Part shown: positions 34,712 to 42,451 of the stretch, one piece after another | Numbering within the stretch: position 1 is the stretch's first letter | How the letters are laid out: the number at the start of each line of letters is the position of its first letter | Origin: JBBDJB01 sp040880125 | Lineage (GTDB): Bacteria > Planctomycetota > Planctomycetia > Pirellulales > JBBDJB01 | DNA length: 64,000 nucleotides | Reading direction: 5' to 3' | NCBI GenBank assembly: GCA_040880125.1 | Contig: JBBDJB010000040.1 | Span: forward strand, 1-64,000 | Program-made: the position numbers and the translations under genes | Notes under the pieces: model-generated | Told to the model about the DNA's origin: nothing | Database searches by the model: none | The model's input: only the letters and a program-made list of their open reading frames with translations

Positions 34712-36406
34712 TTAATCGGCGGCGGTGCCACTGCCCTCGGTGCTGAGGGTGTGCTTCAGGTCGTTGAGCGACTCGTTAAGGATTTCCACCTGCCGGTCGA
34801 GGTGCTGCCGGGTGATGCGCACGCGTTTGAGGATCTTTTCGCTGGCCGAGTGGATCGTTTCGGCCGAACGGGTGATCTCGTCCAAGCCGGTGGCTTGCTT
34901 CTCGATCTGCAGGATCGACTCTTGGATCGCGAGAAAGTCCGCCGACTGCGACTCGGACTGCCGCCCCTGGCGGATGCAAAGCGCCCGGGCGGTGACCAGT
35001 CCCGCCCTGAGGAAAATGTCGGTCGCCGGGTCTTCGGCGTCCCACGCGACGACGATGTCGCTGCCGTAGCGGGCGAACGGCTGCAGGCCGCTGGGGGCCG
35101 TCTTGGCGGAAAAGACAAACAGCCCCTGCTGGGCACCGCGATTCTTGCGAGCCGTCTCCATCTGCTCCCGGGCCTTCGCCAGGTTGTAGCACGCGTCTTC
35201 CTTGGCTTCGACGACGATCTTGCTTGCGGGCGCGGGGCTGTCGGGACCTAGCTCCACCACGCAGTCGCCGACCTTGCAGTGCTTGATCATCCCCGGGCGA
35301 CTGCCCGTCGGCTCGGCAACGTCTCCCACCGCCTGGGCCTCTCGAGAGAGGAATTCGCACACCGCCTCCTCGAATTGAAGTCCGTGCCGCGTGGAGTGAT
35401 CTGCCTCTTCGCGCTTGGCGACGATCTTGCCGAGCGTGACCTTCACCTCTTCCTGAAACTGCTGGCTACTCTTGGCGTGGTTGCCGAGGATCTCCAGCAG
35501 CTCGCGCTTCAGCCGTGCCAGCGGCGATGCTTCCACGTCCAGCGTGAGGTTCTTGTGGATCGCGCCCTGCGTGTCTTCCAGCATTGTGCTTAAGCGCGAG
35601 AATGCGGAGTCCGGGTTGTCCAGCGAGAACTCGCTGCGGATCGTTCGCTGCGCGGTATCGACATTCCGTACCAGGCGGCTCAGCGCCGAGTTTTCCTCGT
35701 CGAGCGAGAACTCCTTCACCACGACGTCAATCTTCTCCTGCATGTTCTTGTTGAGCAGCCCGTGCGACTCGTTCAGCTCTCCAACCAGGCGCGTGAGGGC
35801 GGATTCCGGGTTGTCCAGCGAGAACTCCCGCAAGATGCGCTCCCGCTGCTGGAGCAGTTGTCCGTCGACCGATTCGCGCAGTGCCGCCAACAGCCCTCGC
35901 GATTCGTCCGGCGAGAGCACCTTCATCAGCGGGCTGCCTTCCCCGACGTGCTCCAGCAGCGTCTTGGCGAGCTGCGAGTCCTGTCCGCCCACGTGCCGGT
36001 GAAGCACCTGCTCCAGGTCGCCGTCCCGCTGAATCAGCCGCTGCACGCGCTCGTGAAAGCGGCCGCTTTCGGGGTCGAAGTAGTTCTTCAACTCCCGGGC
36101 CACCTCGTGCTGCACCAGTTGTGCGTGCTCAGCAAGCCGGTGGTGCATTCCGTCGAGCATCTGGGCACACTGGCGGCGCAGGAAGTCCGCGTCGAGTTGA
36201 CCGCTGGCATGCCGCAGCGCCAGCACCCCGACCTTCAGTGCCGCCAATGCATAGGCGTCGCGCTGCTCGCCCTCGGGATGCGACTGCAACGTGCGGACGG
36301 TGTCTTCGTCCGTCACTTCCAGGGTGAGCACCAGGGCGCCGTCGCCGTTTTCGGAGAGATCCGGCACGTCGTCGATTAGGGAGCGCTTGTAGATCGATGG
36401 AGCCAT
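34712..36406 (-). CDS. unknown repeat protein with PD-(D/E)XK nuclease-like core (564 aa)
   Basis: The N-terminal third is helical. Four imperfect copies of a motif FSLDNPxSALSRLxxxLx begin near residues 195, 233, 260 and 287, in a coiled-coil-like region. Residues about 340-450 look like a restriction-endonuclease fold: FEEAV (E346/E347), VGDCVVEL (D381) and VVEAKE (E400, K402), followed by a helix and GLFVFSAKTAP, in the order of a PD-(D/E)XK core. The C-terminus is again coiled coil. AGGAGG lies 11 bases before the ATG at 36406; the open frame to 36535 lacks a site. It follows a 1303-aa unknown gene on the same strand by 145 bases. Function unknown. Confidence 0.75.
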   Translation of the reverse strand: MAPSIYKRSLIDDVPDLSENGDGALVLTLEVTDEDTVRTLQSHPEGEQRDAYALAALKVGVLALRHASGQLDADFLRRQCAQMLDGMHHRLAEHAQLVQHEVARELKNYFDPESGRFHERVQRLIQRDGDLEQVLHRHVGGQDSQLAKTLLEHVGEGSPLMKVLSPDESRGLLAALRESVDGQLLQQRERILREFSLDNPESALTRLVGELNESHGLLNKNMQEKIDVVVKEFSLDEENSALSRLVRNVDTAQRTIRSEFSLDNPDSAFSRLSTMLEDTQGAIHKNLTLDVEASPLARLKRELLEILGNHAKSSQQFQEEVKVTLGKIVAKREEADHSTRHGLQFEEAVCEFLSREAQAVGDVAEPTGSRPGMIKHCKVGDCVVELGPDSPAPASKIVVEAKEDACYNLAKAREQMETARKNRGAQQGLFVFSAKTAPSGLQPFARYGSDIVVAWDAEDPATDIFLRAGLVTARALCIRQGRQSESQSADFLAIQESILQIEKQATGLDEITRSAETIHSASEKILKRVRITRQHLDRQVEILNESLNDLKHTLSTEGSGTAAD

Positions 36407-36551
36407 CGCGGTGGTACCCTCCTGGCCAATGGCGAGAATGTGCGGATGTCGCGGCACCGGGCCTCCATTTGCCCGCGGTGCCGTGGCTGTGGCCAATATC
36501 GCAGCAATCGCCGGGGACTGCAAGTTTGTACACATACCGGCGTGGCCCGCT

Positions 36552-39500
36552 TTATGCTTCCGGGGCCTCTGCTAGCTGGGCTTGAATCTCTTCCCAACTC
36601 AGACGCACCGGTTCGATCTGAGCGGTCGCTGAGCGGGGTGACCCGCCGCAGACGGCCGAGCGGACCACGGTGACTTCTTCCTCCAACGCCACCAGCCACG
36701 CCGGCGCGTCCAGCCCGGCGCCGCTGGGTTCTTTGGCGAGCTCCTCTACTTCTTGTTCAAGCAGCGAGAAGTGGCTCGGCTCTTTGCCGGCCGAAGCGTC
36801 TTCAATTGCCGGACGCACCAGTGCGCGAATGCGGTCGATCACGAGCGGCCGGACGAACCGTTCGGCGAGCCGGTCGGAGATCGTCGGCAGCCGCATGCCG
36901 TACTTCTGGCAAAGCTCTTTGAGCCGGCCGATCTGCGTGTCGGCGACCTCGCTGGTCCGCTCGGCCAGCGCCCGCCGCCATAGCTCCGCCGATTCCCCGC
37001 GCCCCCGACGCACAAGCACCTCGTGGGCCATGACCACCGGCTTGAGATTCCAGGCCACGCGATCGTAGCTGCACCGCAGCCGTAAGAAGTCGATCAGCGT
37101 GTAGAGCAGCTCGCCGTGATCGGATTGCGTGGTCGTGCTGTTGTAGTCGCGATACTCCGCGTGGTTCTCGACCACCGCTTCAAATACGAACGTCAACACC
37201 TTCGCGGCTTCGGTGCGAGGGATCTTAGTATCCAGTTCTCGAATCAGCAGCGGCACGTCGTCATCGTCGCTCTGTTCCATCCGCTCCAACCACCGCTCGG
37301 TTCCCTGGTGCAGGATGGCGCGAAGGTTGCCCACGTTGAGAAACTGCTGCGTGAAGATGTCGTGGCCGTATCTCTGAATGAAGTCGATCAAATGCTGCCA
37401 CTCTCGCTTGGAATTGATGCGCTCGACCACCGACAGTCGCAGCGTTCGGCTGTGGCGCAGCCACAGATCGAGCTGATTCTCCGTGAGCTGTTGCAGGCAC
37501 TCGACGAGCATCTCGTCCGAACGCCGACCGGAGTGCTCAGCCGAATTCCACGATTCGGCCGAGGCGACGATCGTCTCGACGATCGCCCGATGCCCGTTCT
37601 CGAACAGGCGGTCGAACTCGGTGACGGCGCCCGGGCCGGCCGGCCGCTCCACCTCCTGTGCCTGGGCGACCTCCAGCAGTCGCGTGGTCTCGCGGATGAG
37701 GCCTAACTTGGGCAGCCACCCGACCAGCTCGTGAAGCATCTGTTGCAGCGACCGCACGTGCACGATCTGCCTGGGATCGCCGCCGCGGGCCAGCGGCACG
37801 TACAGTAGTTGTTGCCCGGCCAGCGATTCGAGAGACGCTTCCAGCGCGACCCGCACGCGATCCGGTTCGCCTGCCAGCACGGCGCGGAACAGCGCCGTGC
37901 CGACATCTTCATCGCCATCGAGGTCACCGCCGGCGGCTTGAAGGTATCGGGCCGCCTCGGCCGTTTCGACGCAAGTGGCGACGATTCGCTCCAGCAGCGC
38001 TTCCTTCACCATGCGGTGCCGGTCGTACTGCACGAGCGACTCGTGCGATCCCGACGGTGCCGGGATGCGGAAGCGATGGACGGCGGTGAGTAGCGATTGC
38101 AGTTGTTCGTAGTTGGTGGCGGCGCGCTCGCGCCACTGGCTGAAGATCTCCTCGCGATGATCGGCTGACGATCCACCCCATTGGGCGGCCGCGATCTGCC
38201 AGAGCCGGGCCAGCGTTGCCAAAAAGCCCAGCCGCTGGCTGATCCGCTTCCCTTCCTCCTCAAGTTCGAACTGGCTCGTGTCGGGCCCGGACTCGAAGAT
38301 ATCGCCCTCGACGCCGTCGTCTGTGCTGTCGCTATATGTCATTTCCTCGTAGGCGGCGTTGAAGAGGAAATCGTCGTCATCGTCTTCGCCTGCCGGAATC
38401 TCGTGATCGGCCGCCTCCGATTCGGCCGTCACACCACCGGACGACGTGAGTTGCAGTTGAGGGACTTCCCAGTACGCCTGGGCATTCGCCTCCAGAAAAG
38501 CGAAGAACTTTTCAACCAGCGGCCATTGCCCGGCACCTTCAACTTCGGCGGTCTCCTGTTCGGCGGACTGCACGTCGTGCATCCAGCGGAGGGCAACGCG
38601 GTGAAAAGCGCTGTCGCCCTCGGCCAGCGGCACGGTCTCGGCCTGGTTGAGCCACTGCATCATCAGGGCCATCGACGCGACGTGATCACGCTTTTCCAAC
38701 AGGGCTTCGATCACCAGGCTGAATGCTTTGGGCGAATCGAACTGCTCGACGAACATCCGCCAGAAGCCGACGTCGCCGGCCGAAGCGCCCGCCTTGTGCC
38801 AGGCGTTTAGCGCGCCGGCAACCAGGTTCGTCGAGATTTCCTCTTCCTTACCGATCAGCGGTTTTAGACTGCCGACCGACGCCACCGCGAACTGATCCCA
38901 CCAGGCGGCCAGCGACGCGAAGAAGTCCGCGAAAATCTTCTCGAGCGCGGCATCGTCGACCGCGGCCGCTTCGCTCCACGCCCGCGAGCAGAGCGCGAAG
39001 ATCTGCTCCATCACGTCGATCAGTTCGTCGACGCGATAGTCTCGCACGCTGTTCTCCACCGCCGGAAACAGGCTGAAGTTGCCGCCGAAGCCGACGATGT
39101 TCCACGGGTCGACCAGCGCGCCGCACTCGATGCCGCGCTTTAGCAGACTCTCGATCTGCGGCAGATGTTGGGCGACATCCGCAATGCGATGGGCGTCGAT
39201 TGCGTGATGACCGGCCGTGAGGCGGCAGTAGATCTGGCTGAGCATGCGGGCGGAGGCCACGCGCACGCTGTGCGCTTGCCGCAGCGCCGCCTCCGGATAG
39301 CCCATCCGGGCGAAGAGTTGGGCCAAGTGGACGCGCTGAAGCTGAACCGCCCGCCGCCGGGCAAGCTGGTGGTTGAGATGTTGACGTGCGCCGCCCAGTG
39401 GTTGCCGCAGCTTGGCGGCTTCATCGCCCAGCCGCTCGCCGTGAGGCCCGTGCATGCCGGCCAGCAATTGGGCGTAAAAGTCATCGCGATAGGCGGCGAT

Positions 39501-40463
39501 CTGCGGCAGCAGCGTGCCGAGCGTCGTCGACGAGTCGTGGCTCTCGGGACCACTCCCGCTGATGCCCGAAGCCATCAAGATCGTTCCCGCCAGGACAGCG
39601 GCCGCCTCGTACAACAGCTCCTCCGGCGGGGCGTCGACCGCTTCTTCCACGCGGGACAACAGGGCGTCGAGCGTGATCTGCTGCACGATGAAGCGGCGGT
39701 AGCGGCCCTGGTTGTCGAGGCTGTGCGGATCCCATTGGCCGAAGTGGTAATTCGGCCGCTTGTTGACCGGATGGTCGAAATCGTACGCCCGTGGATCCAG
39801 GGCCAGCTCGTCGAGCAGCTCGGGGTCGAACCAGGCTCGCGTCAACAGGTCCGGGGTGGTCCGGCGGAGGATGTTGAGCGTCTGCTCGATCAGCCGCTCG
39901 TAGCCGCCTGCCGCCACGTCGGCCCCGACAATGAACAGGGGGATCGGCCGCACCCATTCGTGCGCGTACGGCTCGGTGTGACGCTCATTTTCCAGCACCG
40001 CAACCGGGCGATAGCCGACGTAGTCGTTCAGCAGTGATAGGGCCCCCTCGACGATGCGGTCCGCTTCGTCCCAGGGGCTCCCCTGCCGCAAAATTGCTTC
40101 GGCGGCGCGGCCCAAGAAGAACGGCTGCCAAAGTTCCGGCTCCTCCTGGTGGAACAGCAAATCACGGTGGAAATTGCGGTAGGCGGGCAGAAAATGCTCG
40201 AACAGCAGTCCCAGCACGGCCCGCACTTGGACGTCGTCGGCGAAGGCCCCGCCCTGACTGCTCAGCTTGTCCAGGTGCGAGGCGAGCAGATCCCGCAAGG
40301 CCACGGCCGCCTGCTCGGTCCCCCGCTCCTCGGCGGCGACCCGATAGAGGGCATCTAGGCTGCGTAGAAAATTGACATCCGACGCGCCCGAGGAAAAATT
40401 CAGGTAGCCGAGCACCTCGTGGAATGCCCGATCTCGTTCCGTTCCGCTTCCGCCTGCATGCAT
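36552..40463 (-). CDS. very large protein of unknown function (1303 aa)
   Basis: No signal peptide, membrane helix or catalytic motif is recognised. The protein is mostly helical and acidic, with an unstructured acidic stretch near residues 690-745 (GEDDDDDFLF and neighbours). Trp and Phe are spread evenly, as in a long helical-repeat scaffold. Codon use looks like that of its neighbours, so no recent transfer is indicated. The ATG at 40463 is taken as start, with only a weak GAG upstream. It is the upstream gene of a pair with the nuclease-like repeat protein. It may be a lineage-specific scaffold. Confidence 0.8.
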   Translation of the reverse strand: MHAGGSGTERDRAFHEVLGYLNFSSGASDVNFLRSLDALYRVAAEERGTEQAAVALRDLLASHLDKLSSQGGAFADDVQVRAVLGLLFEHFLPAYRNFHRDLLFHQEEPELWQPFFLGRAAEAILRQGSPWDEADRIVEGALSLLNDYVGYRPVAVLENERHTEPYAHEWVRPIPLFIVGADVAAGGYERLIEQTLNILRRTTPDLLTRAWFDPELLDELALDPRAYDFDHPVNKRPNYHFGQWDPHSLDNQGRYRRFIVQQITLDALLSRVEEAVDAPPEELLYEAAAVLAGTILMASGISGSGPESHDSSTTLGTLLPQIAAYRDDFYAQLLAGMHGPHGERLGDEAAKLRQPLGGARQHLNHQLARRRAVQLQRVHLAQLFARMGYPEAALRQAHSVRVASARMLSQIYCRLTAGHHAIDAHRIADVAQHLPQIESLLKRGIECGALVDPWNIVGFGGNFSLFPAVENSVRDYRVDELIDVMEQIFALCSRAWSEAAAVDDAALEKIFADFFASLAAWWDQFAVASVGSLKPLIGKEEEISTNLVAGALNAWHKAGASAGDVGFWRMFVEQFDSPKAFSLVIEALLEKRDHVASMALMMQWLNQAETVPLAEGDSAFHRVALRWMHDVQSAEQETAEVEGAGQWPLVEKFFAFLEANAQAYWEVPQLQLTSSGGVTAESEAADHEIPAGEDDDDDFLFNAAYEEMTYSDSTDDGVEGDIFESGPDTSQFELEEEGKRISQRLGFLATLARLWQIAAAQWGGSSADHREEIFSQWRERAATNYEQLQSLLTAVHRFRIPAPSGSHESLVQYDRHRMVKEALLERIVATCVETAEAARYLQAAGGDLDGDEDVGTALFRAVLAGEPDRVRVALEASLESLAGQQLLYVPLARGGDPRQIVHVRSLQQMLHELVGWLPKLGLIRETTRLLEVAQAQEVERPAGPGAVTEFDRLFENGHRAIVETIVASAESWNSAEHSGRRSDEMLVECLQQLTENQLDLWLRHSRTLRLSVVERINSKREWQHLIDFIQRYGHDIFTQQFLNVGNLRAILHQGTERWLERMEQSDDDDVPLLIRELDTKIPRTEAAKVLTFVFEAVVENHAEYRDYNSTTTQSDHGELLYTLIDFLRLRCSYDRVAWNLKPVVMAHEVLVRRGRGESAELWRRALAERTSEVADTQIGRLKELCQKYGMRLPTISDRLAERFVRPLVIDRIRALVRPAIEDASAGKEPSHFSLLEQEVEELAKEPSGAGLDAPAWLVALEEEVTVVRSAVCGGSPRSATAQIEPVRLSWEEIQAQLAEAPEA

Positions 40464-40850
40464 TATCTCAGTATCCCCCCCACGCTGCCGGCTCGCGCGG
40501 CCAAACGTTCCGTTATGGTAGAGGATGCGGGCGAGGATGGTCTAGCGGGTGGGAGAGGCCGGATCGGCGTGAGTGCATCGGCATTCGCCACTTCTCCCAT
40601 GCAATTGCCGGAAAGCACGCTGCGATGACCGGCCGCAGAAAAGTGCGAAGAAATAGCCGCGATCGCTATCCAACAGGCTCCTTTTTCCCGTGCGAGGTCG
40701 GACGGGCCCGATTATGATGGAGATAGGGGTGTGTCCATCATCTGGCGATCTACGTGGCCGGTGTCGCCAGTCTTCCGCCGCGTAAATAGCGGCGCCTATC
40801 CGGCACCGCGTACACAGGCCGCAAGTCAATCGACGGAGGCTAGTTTCCCG
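40464..40850. other. divergent intergenic region
   Basis: 387 bases between the 1303-aa gene and the beta-propeller gene. I see no gene, repeat family member or clear promoter in it. Confidence 0.35.
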
Positions 40851-42215
40851 ATGATGCGTTTCGGTTATAGAGCGGCTTGCCTCTCAATGGCGCTCGCCGT
40901 CGCCATCGCCCTGTTGCCCTCGGCGTCGGCTCGTGCGCATGTAATCCGCGGCGGCCTCGTTCCGCGGCCGATGGCGCAACGGAATGGTCTACAGCGGGCG
41001 TGGTTTACGCACGTGCAGTTGGATCCTTCTCGCGATCGCGTCATCGATCTGGTTCAGCACGATGGCACTCTGTTCGCGCTGACTGACCGCAGCGGTGTGC
41101 ACGTGATCGATGCGGAAACTGGCCGAACGCTCTGGACGGCGCAAATTGGCCGAATGGACCGGCCAACGCTCGGAATTGCGGCAAACGACCAATATGTGGC
41201 GGTTGTGAACGGCTCGACGCTCTACCTGGTCGATCGCTCCACAGGCCGTCCAGTCTGGGAAGAGCCGCTCGGCGGGGGACCAGGTGCGGGGCCCGCGCTT
41301 TCGGACGATCGCGTCTTTGTACCGCTGGTGACCGGCGTGTTGGAGTCTTACAAATTTAAGCCCGACGGCCGCTTTCCGTGGCAATATCATGCCGGGGGAC
41401 GCACGTTGGTTCGCCCGGTTACGACGCACACCTCCATCGCGTGGCCCAATGAAGACGGCATCAGTTACATCGGCAGTCTCGACCCGCTGGAGATCCACTC
41501 TCGGCTCGAAACTCGCAAGCCGGTCGCGAACCGGCCTGCCTACCAGCCGCCACATCTGTTTTTCGTATCGCTGGACGGGTACGTCTACGCGGTTCACGAA
41601 AGCGAGGGCGATCTGGTATGGTCTTATTCGACGGGCGATCCCATCACCGAGCGGCCCGTGGCCGTGGACGGGCGGGTGTACGTCTGCGCCGAAAGCGGCG
41701 GCATGTTCTGTCTCGATGCGGCTACCGGCCAGCGCGCTTGGTGGACGCCACACATGGCGCGCTTCATCGCCGCGAGTCGAACACGAATTTACGCGCTCGA
41801 CCGCCTCGGGCGGCTGGTCATCCTCGACAAACAGACCGGCGCACCGCTCTCCGCTATGGAAACGCAGAGCCTTTCGCTGTTCCTGACGAATGAGAAAACC
41901 GACCGGATCTATCTGGGCACGACCGACGGTGTGCTACAGTGCCTGCACGAAATCGGTCAGGAGGAGCCACTCGACTACACGCCCCCTGAGCCGGCACCGG
42001 TACAGCCTCCGGAGGCGGCCGCGGCGGCACCCGGTGCGGCGCCCGACGGAACCGCGCCACCGGCGGAAGCGCCACCAGCGCAAGCGCCGCCTGCTCTGCC
42101 GCCCGCCACACCACCACCCGCCACGCCACCGCCGGCTGAGCCACCACCAGCAGCCGATCCAGACAATCCGTTTGGTGAAGACGATCCGTTCGGCGAGAAC
42201 CCCTTCGACTTCTAA
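40851..42215 (+). CDS. exported PQQ-like beta-propeller protein with Pro-rich tail (455 aa)
   Basis: A signal peptide covers about residues 1-33 (AACLSMALAVAIALLPSASA). The body shows propeller blades of the PQQ/WD40-like type: GTLFALTDRSGVHVIDAETG, STLYLVDRSTGRPVWEE, GYVYAVHESEGDLVWSY, GGMFCLDAATGQRAWW and LGRLVILDKQTGAPL. The last 90 residues are Pro/Ala-rich and end in a DNPFGEDDPFGENPFDF tail. It is probably a periplasmic binding or scaffold protein, and no PQQ enzyme motif is evident. GGAGG precedes the double ATG at 40851/40854. The PVC dehydrogenase follows on the same strand. Confidence 0.85.
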   Translation: MMRFGYRAACLSMALAVAIALLPSASARAHVIRGGLVPRPMAQRNGLQRAWFTHVQLDPSRDRVIDLVQHDGTLFALTDRSGVHVIDAETGRTLWTAQIGRMDRPTLGIAANDQYVAVVNGSTLYLVDRSTGRPVWEEPLGGGPGAGPALSDDRVFVPLVTGVLESYKFKPDGRFPWQYHAGGRTLVRPVTTHTSIAWPNEDGISYIGSLDPLEIHSRLETRKPVANRPAYQPPHLFFVSLDGYVYAVHESEGDLVWSYSTGDPITERPVAVDGRVYVCAESGGMFCLDAATGQRAWWTPHMARFIAASRTRIYALDRLGRLVILDKQTGAPLSAMETQSLSLFLTNEKTDRIYLGTTDGVLQCLHEIGQEEPLDYTPPEPAPVQPPEAAAAAPGAAPDGTAPPAEAPPAQAPPALPPATPPPATPPPAEPPPAADPDNPFGEDDPFGENPFDF

Positions 42216-42291
42216 TCGGCGGGCAAGCATCGCGACGGGTTGCGAAGCGGGCGATCACACGCGGGCGTGCTCGGCATACTCCGAACTCTTC

Positions 42292-42311
42292 GGGCGGAGC
42301 GACCTCCGCCC
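42292..42311 (+). terminator. GC-rich hairpin after the beta-propeller gene
   Basis: GGGCGGAG (42292-42299) and CTCCGCCC (42304-42311) form a perfect 8-bp stem with a 4-base loop. There is no T tract, so termination is only probable. Confidence 0.4.
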
Positions 42312-42451
42312 TGGTGCGCTCTTGCGAACTGGACACCGCCGGAGCCAGCTTTTCTAATAGCACTACACTTTCAATTCTCCCGGCAATATTCCCGCTGGGA
42401 GTCGTCGCCCTCGGCGCCTGCCTGACTCCCTTCCCTTGGGAAACCTGCCGA

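Noticed and set aside
34712..40463. Named defence system (restriction-modification, Gabija, Wadjet or similar)
   Set aside because: No methyltransferase, helicase, SMC-type ATPase or other signature gene is present beside the nuclease-like protein, and the neighbours are housekeeping genes. Only a candidate finding is reported.
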